Shown: positions 1 to 7,568 of the stretch, piece after piece
Layout of the letters: each line of letters begins with the position of its first letter
Position numbering within the stretch: position 1 is the stretch's first letter
Notes under the pieces: model-generated
Told to the model about the DNA's origin: nothing
What the model saw: the letters and a program-made list of their open reading frames with translations, nothing else
The model's database searches: none
Assembly (NCBI GenBank): GCA_036563665.1
Contig: DATCLY010000018.1
Span: 19,164 to 83,163, forward strand
Direction: 5' to 3'
Length of the DNA: 64,000 nucleotides
Source of the DNA: FEN-1219 sp036563665
GTDB taxonomy: Bacteria; Pseudomonadota; Gammaproteobacteria; Steroidobacterales; Rariloculaceae
Translations under genes and position numbers: made by a program

Positions 1-346
1 CGAAGCGGGGCAGGAAGAACGCGGGCTTCACCACCTGCACGAAGAGCTCCGCCTTGCCCCCGTCGAGCGTCTCGAGCCGCCGGCAGCTCACCACGTTCGG
101 CACGTACTCGGGCGCGATCTCGCAGGCCGTGAGCACGTCGAAGATAGCTTTGGGCGGGGCGTCCATGAGCGCCGCCACCTTCACGCGCACGCGGCTCGAG
201 CCCGGATCGCGATCCGAGTCGACCAGGATCTCGCCGGCCTCGAGCGGCGCGCGCTCGATCCACTCGAGGTCCACGTCGGCGGCGGCAGCGGCGCCGCCGA
301 TGAGCGGCAGCAGCAGGACGATCGCGCCGCGCCGCCTAGGCCGCAT
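1..346 (-). CDS. START/SRPBCC-like secreted protein, 3' end cut by window edge
   Basis: The first ~115 codons are visible. The ATG at 346 overlaps the end of the upstream hydrolase gene by 11 bases, so the two are probably co-transcribed. The N-terminus is basic (MRPRRRG), followed by a short hydrophobic run (IVLLLPLIGGAAAAA) that looks like a signal peptide. The mature part contains VKVAALMDAPPKAIFDVLT and CEIAPEYVPN, typical of the first strand and helices of START/polyketide-cyclase (SRPBCC) lipid-binding folds. This places it in the periplasm with an unknown hydrophobic ligand. The C-terminal half lies outside the window, so the family call rests on the first half only. Confidence 0.6.
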   Translation of the reverse strand, partial: MRPRRRGAIVLLLPLIGGAAAAADVDLEWIERAPLEAGEILVDSDRDPGSSRVRVKVAALMDAPPKAIFDVLTACEIAPEYVPNVVSCRRLETLDGGKAELFVQVVKPAFFLPRF

Positions 347-1193
347 CCTCGGCGACCACGGTGTTCCGCAGCACGCCGATGCCGGCGATGTCCACCTCCA
401 CGACGTCGCCGGGCTTCATCCACACCGGCGGCTGGCGGGCGGCGCCCACCCCGCCCGGCGTGCCGGTGGCGATCACGTCCCCGGGCTCGAGCGCCGTCCA
501 CGACGAGCAGTACTCGATGAGCCGCGGCACGTCGAAGCAGAGCTCCGCCACGCTCTCGTCCTGCATCACCTCGCCGTTCAGCAGCGTGCGCAGGCGCAGG
601 CGGCTCGGGTCGGGCTGCTCGTCGCTCGTGACGAGCCACGGTCCGAACGCGCCGCTCGCGAGGAAGTTCTTGCCGGGCGTCCATTGCAGCCCGTGCCGCT
701 GGAAGTCGCGCACGCTGCCGTCGTTGAAGCAGCTGTAGCCCGCGACGTAGGAGAGCGCGTCCTCGCGCGAGACCCGATGCGCGCGCCGCCCGATCACGAC
801 GGCGAGCTCGCCCTCGTAGTCGTACTGCTCGGAGAGCGCGGGGCGGACCAGCGGCCGGTTGTGGCCCACGAGGCTGCTCGCGAAACGCACGAAGATCACC
901 GGGTACTCCGGCCGCTCGCGGCCCATCTCGCGGATGTGGGGCAGGTAGTTCACACCCACGCAGAGGAACTTGGCGGCCGCGTCGGGGATCGGCGGCAGCA
1001 GGTCCACGTCGGCGAGCGCGTAATCCGCGGGCAGGCCCTGCATGCCGCGCAGCACGTTCACGGCGCCCGCGCGCAGCACCTCGCGCAGCCCCGGAAACTC
1101 GCCGCCCAGGCGCTTGCCCACGTCGATCACGCCGCCCGCGACGGCGAGCCCGTAGCTCGCGGTGCCGTTGTGCTCGAAGCTGATCAGGCGCAT
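336..1193 (-). CDS. Fumarylacetoacetate hydrolase (FAH) family protein
   Basis: 285 aa, cytoplasmic. The FAH fold is recognisable from the metal-binding EGE pair (E127, E129) in YEGELAVVIG, a third acidic residue in CFNDGSVRDFQ (D158), and the IATGTPGGVG loop near residue 241. The family hydrolyses or decarboxylates C-C bonds in acylpyruvates and related 2-oxo acids using Mg2+ or Mn2+; the substrate cannot be told from sequence. I chose the ATG at 1193 (MRLISFEHNG) over an in-frame ATG 33 bases upstream because a purine-rich AAGGGGGAA precedes it and the family N-terminus starts there. It lies downstream of thrS and upstream of a START-like gene, all on the same strand. Confidence 0.88.
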   Translation of the reverse strand: MRLISFEHNGTASYGLAVAGGVIDVGKRLGGEFPGLREVLRAGAVNVLRGMQGLPADYALADVDLLPPIPDAAAKFLCVGVNYLPHIREMGRERPEYPVIFVRFASSLVGHNRPLVRPALSEQYDYEGELAVVIGRRAHRVSREDALSYVAGYSCFNDGSVRDFQRHGLQWTPGKNFLASGAFGPWLVTSDEQPDPSRLRLRTLLNGEVMQDESVAELCFDVPRLIEYCSSWTALEPGDVIATGTPGGVGAARQPPVWMKPGDVVEVDIAGIGVLRNTVVAEDAA

Positions 1194-1229
1194 CGCGTTC
1201 CCCCTTCGCCGCGGCCGACGATGCAAGGC

Positions 1230-1258
1230 ATTGTACGAACGGGCCGCCGGCGCTGCAC
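1230..1258 (-). promoter_or_regulatory. Possible sigma-70 promoter for the FAH gene
   Basis: On the minus strand a TACAAT -10 hexamer (1230-1235) is preceded at 17 bases by GTGCAG, a poor -35 (3 of 6). It would start transcription about 30 bases before the ATG at 1193. This is weak evidence; read-through from thrS is equally possible. Confidence 0.3.
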
Positions 1259-1284
1259 GGTGCGCCGCCGGCGGGCGCCTCGGC

Positions 1285-3225
1285 TCAGGCCGCCGCTTCC
1301 GCCGCCGGCGCGGCGGCGCCCGGGCGCGCTTCCGCCGCGAGCGCGTCGAGCGCCTGCTCGAGCGGCAGCACCTGCTGACCGCGACCGCCGAGACGGCGGA
1401 TCGACACCGTGCGCTCCTCCACCTCGCGCTTGCCGACGGCGAGGATCACCGGGACCTTCGCCAGGCTGTGCTCGCGCACCTTGTAGTTGATCTTCTCGTT
1501 GCGCGTGTCGGCCTCGGCGCGCAAGCCGCGCTCGTTGCAGCGCTGCGCCACCTGCCGCGCGTATTCGTCCGCGTCGGAGGTGATGGTGGCCACCACGATC
1601 TGCAGCGGCGCGAGCCAGAGCGGCAGGGCGCCCGCGTAGTGCTCGAGCAGCACGCCGATGAAGCGCTCGAGCGAGCCGAAGATCGCGCGGTGCAGCATCA
1701 CCGGCGTGTGCTTGTTGCCGTCCTCGCCCACGTAGCTTGCGCCGAGCCGGCCCGGCAGGTTGAAGTCCACCTGCAGCGTGCCGCACTGCCATTCGCGGCC
1801 GATGGCGTCCCGCAGCACGAACTCGATCTTCGGCCCGTAGAACGCGCCGTCGCCCTTGTTGTGCTTGTACTCGAGCCCGAGCTCGCGCATGGCGGCGAGC
1901 AGCGCGGCTTCGGCGCGGTCCCACACGGCGTCGTCGCCCACGCGCTTCGCGGGCCGGTCCGCGTAGCGGATGATCACGTCGTCGAAGCCGAGGTCGCGGT
2001 AGATGCGGAGCAGCAGGTTGCACACCCGGCCCGTCTCCTCGGTGATCTGCGACTCCGTGCAGAAGATGTGCGCGTCGTCCTGCGTGAAGGCGCGCACCCG
2101 CATGAGCCCGTGCAGCGCCCCGGACGGCTCGTAGCGGTGCACCTTGCCGAACTCGGCCACGCGGTACGGCAGGTCGCGATAGCTCCTGAGCTCGCTCTTG
2201 AAGACCTGCACGTGGCCCGGGCAGTTCATGGGCTTGATGGCCCACACCCGCTCGTCCTCGGTGCGGCTCGTGAACATGTTCTCGCCGTACGCCTCCCAGT
2301 GTCCGGAGGCCTCCCACAGCGAGCGGTCCATGATCTCGGGCGTGTTCACCTCGAGGAAGCCCGCCGCGCGCTGCCGCTCGCGCAGGTAATCCACGAGCGT
2401 GCGGAACAGCGTCCACCCCTTGTCGTGCCAGAACACGGCGCCGACGGCCTCGTCCTGGAAGTGGAACAGGTCCATCTGCTTGCCGAGGCGGCGGTGGTCG
2501 CGCCGCTCGGCCTCCTCGAGCCGCTTGAGGTACGCCTCGAGCTGCTTCTCGTCGGCCCACGCGGTGCCGTAGATGCGCTGCAGCATCTCGTTGCGCGAGT
2601 CGCCCCGCCAGTAGGCCCCCGCGAGCTTGAGCAGCTTGAAGGCTTGCCCGAGCCGCCCCGTGGAGGGCAGGTGCGGACCGCGGCAGAGGTCGATGAAGGC
2701 GCCCTGGCGGTAGAGGGAGATCTCCTCGCTCTCCGGGATGCCGGCGATGATCTCCGCCTTGTAGAGCTCGCCCTGAGAGCGGAAGAACTCCACGGCCCGG
2801 TCGCGATCCCACACCTCGCGGGTGATCTTCTCGTCGCGCGCCACGATCTCGCGCATGCGCTGCTCGATGCGCTCCAGGTCCTCGGGCGTGAAGGGCTCGG
2901 CGCGCGCGAAGTCGTAGTAGAAGCCGTTCTCGATGGCCGGCCCGATGGTCACCTGCGTCTCGGGATAGAGCTCCTTCACGGCCTCGGCCATCACGTGCGC
3001 GGCGTCGTGCCGCAAGAGCTCGAGGCCCTCCTCCGAGTCGCGGGTGACGATCTCGACCTGCGCGTCGCGGTCGATCACGGCCGTGAGGTCGAGCAGCTTG
3101 CCGTTCACCCGCATGGCGACGGCTGCCTTGGCGAGGCGGTTGCCGATGGAAGCCGCGAGGGTGAGCCCGTCCACGGGGCCCTCGAGCTCCCGCTTCGATC
3201 CGTCTGGTAAGGTGATGGTCAACAT
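1285..3225 (-). CDS. thrS: Threonyl-tRNA synthetase
   Basis: 646 aa, close to the 642 aa of E. coli ThrRS. It charges tRNA-Thr in the cytoplasm. Domains in order: TGS (1-62, starts MLTITLPDGS), editing domain with HDAAHVMA (H73, H77) and CRGPH (C181), class II catalytic core with zinc ligands C335 (MNCPGH), H386 (DDAHIF) and H512 (MLHRAIFGS), and the anticodon-binding domain from about 540. I chose the ATG at 3225 because the TGS domain begins there; the 24 upstream in-frame residues look non-coding. It is not followed by infC-rpmI-rplT, its usual neighbours in gammaproteobacteria, but by an FAH-family gene. Confidence 0.97.
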   Translation of the reverse strand: MLTITLPDGSKRELEGPVDGLTLAASIGNRLAKAAVAMRVNGKLLDLTAVIDRDAQVEIVTRDSEEGLELLRHDAAHVMAEAVKELYPETQVTIGPAIENGFYYDFARAEPFTPEDLERIEQRMREIVARDEKITREVWDRDRAVEFFRSQGELYKAEIIAGIPESEEISLYRQGAFIDLCRGPHLPSTGRLGQAFKLLKLAGAYWRGDSRNEMLQRIYGTAWADEKQLEAYLKRLEEAERRDHRRLGKQMDLFHFQDEAVGAVFWHDKGWTLFRTLVDYLRERQRAAGFLEVNTPEIMDRSLWEASGHWEAYGENMFTSRTEDERVWAIKPMNCPGHVQVFKSELRSYRDLPYRVAEFGKVHRYEPSGALHGLMRVRAFTQDDAHIFCTESQITEETGRVCNLLLRIYRDLGFDDVIIRYADRPAKRVGDDAVWDRAEAALLAAMRELGLEYKHNKGDGAFYGPKIEFVLRDAIGREWQCGTLQVDFNLPGRLGASYVGEDGNKHTPVMLHRAIFGSLERFIGVLLEHYAGALPLWLAPLQIVVATITSDADEYARQVAQRCNERGLRAEADTRNEKINYKVREHSLAKVPVILAVGKREVEERTVSIRRLGGRGQQVLPLEQALDALAAEARPGAAAPAAEAAA

Positions 3226-3254
3226 GGGCGGTCGCGCGTCGAGCCGAGCGAGCG

Positions 3255-3283
3255 ATTGTACGCCACGCGCCGCCGGCGTGCCG
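3255..3283 (-). promoter_or_regulatory. Possible sigma-70 promoter for thrS
   Basis: The minus strand carries TACAAT at 3255-3260, about 30 bases upstream of the thrS ATG. The hexamer 17 bases further up is CGGCAC, which barely resembles TTGACA. The site lies in the 86-base divergent gap between thrS and gloB. No structured thrS leader or operator is evident. Confidence 0.3.
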
Positions 3284-3311
3284 ACCGCGCCCCACACGCG
3301 AGGACAGTCAG

Positions 3312-4097
3312 ATGCGCGACGACGACACGCTCGAGATCTTCATGTTCCCCTGCCTGCAGGACAACTACGGCTTCCTGCTGCACGACCGCCCGACGGGTGC
3401 GACGGCCGCGGTGGACACGCCGGACGCCGAGGCGATCCTCGCCGCGCTCGAGCAGAAGGGCTGGCGGCTCACGCATATCCTCAACACGCACCATCACGGC
3501 GACCACGCGGGCGGGAATCTGCGGCTCAAGGCCGAAACCGGCTGCCGCATCGTGGGCCCGCGGGCCGACGCCGCCCGCATTCCGGGCATCGACGTCGGCG
3601 TGGGCGACGGCGACGTGTTCGAGCTCGGCAGCCAGCGCGTGGAGGCGTACGACACGCCGGGCCACACCCGCGGCCATATCGTCTACCGGATCCCGGACCG
3701 CAAGGTCGCGTTCGTCGGCGACACGCTGTTCGCGCTCGGCTGCGGACGGCTGTTCGAGGGCACGCCGGCGCAGATGTGGTCGTCGCTCGGCAAGATCATG
3801 GCGTGGCCGGACGACACCGCGCTCTACTGTGCCCACGAGTACACGGCGGCGAACGCCCGCTTCGCGCTCACGGTCGAGCCGGACAACGAGGCGCTGCGCG
3901 AGCGGGCGCGCGAGGTGGAGCGGCGGCGGGCGCGCGGCGAGCCCACGGTGCCTACCACGGTGGCCGCGGAGAAGGCCACGAACCCGTTCGTGCGGGCGAC
4001 GAGCCCCGCGCTGCAGCGCGCCGTGGGGCTTCCGGGCGGCGACCCGGTCGAGGTGTTCGCGCGCACGCGCGCGATGAAGGACGCGTTCCGCGGCTGA
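3312..4097 (+). CDS. gloB: Hydroxyacylglutathione hydrolase (glyoxalase II)
   Basis: 261 aa, a metallo-beta-lactamase fold enzyme hydrolysing S-D-lactoylglutathione to D-lactate and glutathione in methylglyoxal detoxification. The dinuclear metal motif THHHGDH is at residues 59-65; other ligands are H118 (TPGHTRGH), D137 (VGDTLF) and H175 (CAHEYT). The C-terminal glyoxalase II extension with PTVPTTVAAEKATNPF (about 214-229), which contacts glutathione, separates it from generic lactamase-fold hydrolases. It is transcribed divergently from thrS and convergently with the downstream PilZ gene. Confidence 0.95.
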   Translation: MRDDDTLEIFMFPCLQDNYGFLLHDRPTGATAAVDTPDAEAILAALEQKGWRLTHILNTHHHGDHAGGNLRLKAETGCRIVGPRADAARIPGIDVGVGDGDVFELGSQRVEAYDTPGHTRGHIVYRIPDRKVAFVGDTLFALGCGRLFEGTPAQMWSSLGKIMAWPDDTALYCAHEYTAANARFALTVEPDNEALRERAREVERRRARGEPTVPTTVAAEKATNPFVRATSPALQRAVGLPGGDPVEVFARTRAMKDAFRG

Positions 4098-4177
4098 CGG
4101 CGGGTCAGGGAGGCGTGCCGCCCGGGGCGCGAGAGCCCTCGCGGCCCCTCGAATCGGCCTCGCACGGGCGCGCCGGG

Positions 4178-4203
4178 ATCGCGGCTGGAAAGCCGCTCCC
4201 ACA
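4178..4203 (+). repeat. REP-like palindrome / bidirectional terminator
   Basis: The arms GCGGCT and AGCCGC flank a GGAA loop, followed by TCCCACA. This is the form of the REP-type hairpins common between convergent genes in gammaproteobacteria. It sits in the 126-base gap between gloB (plus) and the PilZ gene (minus), where both transcripts must end. No U-tract is present. Confidence 0.5.
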
Positions 4204-4223
4204 GGCTGCCGGCGGCCAGCGGC

Positions 4224-4511
4224 TCAGGCGGAGGTTCGCACCTGCGAGCGCGACTGCATCATGCAGCCCGCGCCGCGCTCGGAGACGTGCGCGATCACGG
4301 CCTTGCGGCGATGCAGCCGGATCGTGTCCCCCAGATTCACCGCGAAGACCAGGTTCACGACGGTGCCCGGCGGCAGCCCCAGCGACTTGATCTCGAGGAA
4401 CACGCCCATGGCCGACAGGTTGCGGGCGCGACAGCGGTACAGAGGGCCGCCTGGAACGGACAGGTACACGGTGGTCGAGACTTTGTTTCGTTCCAGCAGA
4501 CGACGCTCCAT
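4224..4511 (-). CDS. Single-domain PilZ protein (c-di-GMP receptor)
   Basis: 95 aa, cytoplasmic. Both canonical c-di-GMP-binding motifs are visible: RxxxR at R4-R8 (ERRLLER) and NxSxxG at N31-G36 (NLSAMG), separated by the usual spacing and followed by the beta-strand GVFLEIKSLGLPPGTVVNLVF. Stand-alone PilZ proteins of this size act as diffusible c-di-GMP effectors on motility, pili or secretion. The start at 4511 puts RxxxR at the extreme N-terminus, as is common. It lies close to the motility genes, and the window also encodes a GGDEF-EAL enzyme and a second PilZ-like protein, but its target is unknown. Confidence 0.85.
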   Translation of the reverse strand: MERRLLERNKVSTTVYLSVPGGPLYRCRARNLSAMGVFLEIKSLGLPPGTVVNLVFAVNLGDTIRLHRRKAVIAHVSERGAGCMMQSRSQVRTSA

Positions 4512-4753
4512 CTGCCAGCCCCTCGTTGTTGTGTTGTCGACCAGAAAAGCATGCCGCGCGACGCGGCAAAAGCAAGTCGTAGGCGCCGAATGCGGGTACG
4601 CTGCGGTCTGCGATTGCGCTTCGCCCCGATGGCGCACCCGATTATGTCGAGCGGACGCCGAGGCGGGCTCCCGACCGCCGCGCGGCGCCCATGCCGCGGC
4701 CGGCGCCGGCGCTCGCCGGGAAGCGGCCCGAAGGCCGCTCCCGGCGGCCTGGA
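4512..4753. other. 242-base gap between PilZ gene and small secreted gene
   Basis: I see no convincing reading frame here. The stretch holds a perfect 6-bp stem (GCCGCG-CGA-CGCGGC, 4553-4567) followed on the minus strand by ATGCTTTTCT, and a larger hairpin at 4716-4744. The PilZ promoter must lie here or upstream, but no good sigma-70, sigma-54 or sigma-28 match was found. Confidence 0.5.
4716..4744 (-). terminator. Hairpin terminator (REP-like) after the small secreted gene
   Basis: On the plus strand CCGGGAAGCGGCC - CGAA - GGCCGCTCCCGG forms a 12-bp stem with one bulged A and a tetraloop. It begins 10 bases after the minus-strand stop at 4754. The arms share the GGGAGCGGC core with the element at 4178-4203, so the two may belong to one REP family. 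There is no U-tract. Confidence 0.5.
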
Positions 4754-5092
4754 TCAGTTCACGGAAGCCTGGCGCAGCTGCATCGAGCGGTTGAACGCGC
4801 GCAGCTCCCGGTTGAAGCGATCCGCGAGCTCCTGCGCCTCGGCGACGGCCTTGTCGCGCTGCACGGCCAGCGCCTGCCGACGGCCCGCCGGCTCGTTGTC
4901 CACGCACGCGGCGAAGGCCTCCAGCTGCCTCACGTAGCTCGCCACGCGGCGCTGCGCGGCCTCCATTTCCGCCTGCGTCGCCGTCGCGCCGCGCGGGAGG
5001 TCGTCCCCGACGGTGTTCTCGGGGTACTCGCAGGCCAGTGCCGGCCCTCCCAGCAGTGCGCACAGGATTAGCGTGCAGGACGTCCTTTTCAT
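4754..5092 (-). CDS. Small secreted protein of unknown function, sigma-28 promoter
   Basis: 112 aa. The N-terminus MKRTSCTLILCALLGGPALA is a signal peptide with a likely signal peptidase I cut after ALA20. The mature ~92 residues contain two cysteines (C21 and C62) that could pair, and a mostly helical, charged remainder (AEMEAAQRRVASYVRQLEAF and RDKAVAEAQELADRFNREL). I recognise no domain. The start at 5092 is set by the signal peptide. A flagellar sigma-28 promoter lies 71-97 bases upstream, implying late flagellar co-expression. A periplasmic or envelope role linked to motility is an inference; the resemblance of the helix to coiled-coil adaptors is too weak to name. Confidence 0.75.
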   Translation of the reverse strand: MKRTSCTLILCALLGGPALACEYPENTVGDDLPRGATATQAEMEAAQRRVASYVRQLEAFAACVDNEPAGRRQALAVQRDKAVAEAQELADRFNRELRAFNRSMQLRQASVN

Positions 5093-5162
5093 CACGTTCT
5101 CCTTGAGGGTCACCTTCGGTCGTAACGGTCGTCGGCCCTGGGGCGAGCGACCCGCGCGACTG

Positions 5163-5189
5163 TTATCGGCAGGCCGGCCAGGAACCTTA
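5163..5189 (-). promoter_or_regulatory. Sigma-28 (FliA) promoter for the small secreted gene
   Basis: On the minus strand TAAGGTTC is followed by an 11-base spacer and GCCGATAA, a perfect -10 with the canonical E. coli FliA spacing (TAAAGTTT-N11-GCCGATAA). The predicted start is about 60 bases before the ATG at 5092, and the site lies in the gap after the mcp gene that ends at 5208. Confidence 0.8.
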
Positions 5190-5207
5190 GTGGTGCAAAG
5201 CAATTTG

Positions 5208-6362
5208 TCAAAAGAGCTCCACGGTGCCTTTTTCCATGCTCGTCTGGCTCACGCGGCGGCTCGTGGCGGACGCCTGCTGCGCGGCGCTCTCGAGGGCCGC
5301 GAGCCGCTCGGCGAGGTGCCTGAGCGCGCCCTGCACGTCCTCGCCGCGGCGCACCGCCGCGTGCACCTCCACCCGCAGGTCCGTGAGGCGGGCCAGGGCC
5401 TCGACGGCCGTTCGCAGGGACTGCGAGGAGATGTCCTCGAACTGCAGCGCCCGCACGGCGTCGCCCACCGCGCGCCGCAGCTGCTCGTTGATCGGCGCGA
5501 GCTCGGCGAGCAGCTTCTGGCGCACCTCGGTGCGCGCGGCTTCTGCCTGCCGGATCGTCTCGCTGATGCGTTCCTTCTCGCGCCTCGTCTGCTCGAGGTC
5601 CACGGCCGCGAGCATGCGGGCGTTCTCCTGCACGCGCGCCACCGCCGCGCGCGTCTCCTCCACCCGCTCGCGAATCTGCTCGTTGAACTCCGCCGAGCGC
5701 TGCGAGAGCTTGCGCACCTCGTCCGCCACCACGGCGAAGCCGCGGCCGGCTTCGCCCGCGCGGGCCGCTTCGATGCTCGCGTTCAGGGCGAGCAGGTTGG
5801 TCTGCTCCGCGAGGCTGCGCGCCTCCTCGAGCACGCGGAAGATGCCGTGCAGGTGATTGAGCATCTTCTCGGTGTCGCTCGCCATGGCCACGCTCTGGCT
5901 GCTCACGTGGACGAGCGCATCCATGAAGCTCTGCAGCGCGTCCGCGGGGGAGCCGTGGCCCGCGCCCTGGGTCGCGGTCGCCGTGCCGTCGGCGGCGAGG
6001 CTCGCCTCGAGCAGCTCGGCTTGCGAGCGGGCGATGCCGTGCAGCCGGTTGAAGTTGCTGGAGAGCTGTCCGACGGCCTCGCCGATCAGGTTCTGCACGC
6101 GGTGAACCTCGGCCTCGATGCCGTCGGCATTGCGATCCAGGTTCCGGTCGAGCATCGCGAGGACGGTGATGAGGTCCTCGCCGCGCACGGCCCCGGAGGA
6201 ACGCGGGTCCATCCAGGCCGCGACGCCGCCCGCGGCGAGCGCGAGCGCCACCGCCGTCACCGCGAGCCAGTTGCCGGCGAGCCCGGCGGCGGCCAGCCCG
6301 CCCGCGCCGAGCACGAACGCCGTCGCCAGCAGCACGCGGTTGATGAGCTTGTTTCGGTCCAT
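5208..6362 (-). CDS. Methyl-accepting chemotaxis-like receptor without periplasmic domain
   Basis: 384 aa. Two closely spaced hydrophobic segments (about 8-26 and 32-50) leave almost no periplasmic loop, so the protein is a membrane hairpin with a large cytoplasmic coiled coil. The hairpin tip (EQTNLLALNASIEAARAGE, then GRGFAVVADEVRKLSQRS) matches the CheA/CheW-binding region of MCPs. No HAMP or ligand domain is visible; residues 60-160 form the input region. The C-terminus ends in GTVELF, matching the end of CheD (GSVELF). It lies directly after cheB but has its own sigma-28 promoter. It could sense cytoplasmic or membrane-state signals. Confidence 0.88.
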   Translation of the reverse strand: MDRNKLINRVLLATAFVLGAGGLAAAGLAGNWLAVTAVALALAAGGVAAWMDPRSSGAVRGEDLITVLAMLDRNLDRNADGIEAEVHRVQNLIGEAVGQLSSNFNRLHGIARSQAELLEASLAADGTATATQGAGHGSPADALQSFMDALVHVSSQSVAMASDTEKMLNHLHGIFRVLEEARSLAEQTNLLALNASIEAARAGEAGRGFAVVADEVRKLSQRSAEFNEQIRERVEETRAAVARVQENARMLAAVDLEQTRREKERISETIRQAEAARTEVRQKLLAELAPINEQLRRAVGDAVRALQFEDISSQSLRTAVEALARLTDLRVEVHAAVRRGEDVQGALRHLAERLAALESAAQQASATSRRVSQTSMEKGTVELF

Positions 6363-6394
6363 CGATCGAAATCCCTTGCAAGGGTCGTGGGGGG

Positions 6395-6421
6395 TTATCG
6401 GCTCCGCGCGATCAAACCTTA
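6395..6421 (-). promoter_or_regulatory. Sigma-28 (FliA) promoter for the second mcp
   Basis: On the minus strand TAAGGTTT-N11-GCCGATAA, with a perfect -10 and canonical spacing. It overlaps the last codons of cheB (stop at 6412) and would start transcription about 26 bases before the mcp ATG at 6362. Confidence 0.82.
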
Positions 6422-7554
6422 GCTTCTACACATAAGCTGGCCGTGGCCGGCCCCGCGCCGGGGGCCCGGGCGGCTTCGAGCAGCACCTGCGCGAGCTGCT
6501 CCAGGGGCACGGTCCGCTCGGCGGCGTTGAGGCGCACGGCCTCGCCGGGCATGCCCCACACCACGCTGGTCGCCTGGTCCTGCGCGAAGGTGCGCGCGCC
6601 CGCCTCGCGCAGCGCGAGGAGCCCCCGGGCGCCGTCGGTGCCCATGCCGGTCAGGAGCGCGGCCGTGACGTTGGGGCCCGCGGACTCGGCCAGGGAGTGG
6701 AACAGCACGTCCACGCTCGGCCGATGGTGGTTGTGCGGCGGGTCGTCGGTCACGCGGCAGACGTAGCGGCCGCCGCTGCGCCGCACGCGCAGGTGGCGGT
6801 CGCCCGGCGCGATGTAGGCGTGGCCCGCGAGCACCACCTCGCCGTCCTCCGCCTCCTTCACGGTGATGGCGGCCAGGGCATCCACGCGGCGCGCGAAGGC
6901 GGCGCTGAAGCGCGGCGGAATGTGCTGCGCGATGACCACGCCCGGCGCGTCTGGCGGCAAGCCGCAGAGGAGCTCCTTGATGGCCTCGGTGCCGCCCGTC
7001 GATGCGCCGAGCGCGAGCAGCCGATCCGTCGTACGCAGGTGGCGGCTCGGCCGCGGCGGCGCGGGCTGCGCCGGCCGCGAGGCGCCGGTCGGCTGCGCCT
7101 GCGGCACGCGCAGGCGCGCGGTGGCCGCGGCCCGCACCTTGGCGCGGATCTCGTCGCCGAGCTGCGTGAGCCCGTCGCGCACGTCGATGCGCGGCTTCGT
7201 CACGAAGTCCACGACGCCGAGCGCGAGGGCGTCGAGCGTCACGTCCGCGCCGCGCTCGGTGAGCGACGACACCATCACGACCGGCATCGGATGCAGGCGC
7301 ATGAGGTTGCGCAGGAACGTGATGCCGTCCATGCGCGGCATCTCGACGTCGAGCGTGAGCACGTCCGGATCGAGCTGCTTGATGCGGTCGCGCGCGGAGT
7401 AGGGATCGCCGGCCGTGCCCACCACCTCGATCTGCGGGTCCTCCGACAACATGGCGGTGAGGAGCTGCCGGACGAGCGCGGAATCGTCCACGATGAGCAC
7501 GCGGATCCGGCGCCCGGCTGCCGCCTCTGCCCGTCCTTCCTGTCGTTCCTGCAT
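6412..7554 (-). CDS. cheB: Chemotaxis protein-glutamate methylesterase/glutamine deamidase CheB
   Basis: 380 aa. An N-terminal receiver domain (18-135, phospho-acceptor D69 in LTLDVEMPRMDG) regulates a C-terminal methylesterase with the catalytic serine in LALGASTGGT, the histidine in AQHIPPRF and the aspartate in LTGMGTDGA. It removes methyl groups from chemoreceptors during adaptation. The gene ends the STAS-cheY-cheA-cheW-mcp-cheR-cheD-cheB operon, 14 bases after cheD. It is the only cheB in the window, although there are two cheA genes, so it may serve both systems. The first ~16 residues before RIRVLIVDDS are not conserved, so the start could be a little internal. Confidence 0.96.
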   Translation of the reverse strand: MQERQEGRAEAAAGRRIRVLIVDDSALVRQLLTAMLSEDPQIEVVGTAGDPYSARDRIKQLDPDVLTLDVEMPRMDGITFLRNLMRLHPMPVVMVSSLTERGADVTLDALALGVVDFVTKPRIDVRDGLTQLGDEIRAKVRAAATARLRVPQAQPTGASRPAQPAPPRPSRHLRTTDRLLALGASTGGTEAIKELLCGLPPDAPGVVIAQHIPPRFSAAFARRVDALAAITVKEAEDGEVVLAGHAYIAPGDRHLRVRRSGGRYVCRVTDDPPHNHHRPSVDVLFHSLAESAGPNVTAALLTGMGTDGARGLLALREAGARTFAQDQATSVVWGMPGEAVRLNAAERTVPLEQLAQVLLEAARAPGAGPATASLCVEAKV

Positions 7555-7568
7555 CGTCCTTCCGCCCG

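Noticed and set aside
1162..3210. Long open frames on the strand opposite thrS, fliC, flgK, flhA and others
   Set aside because: They are Arg/Ala/His-rich low-complexity products expected opposite GC-rich genes, and each lies wholly over a well-supported gene.
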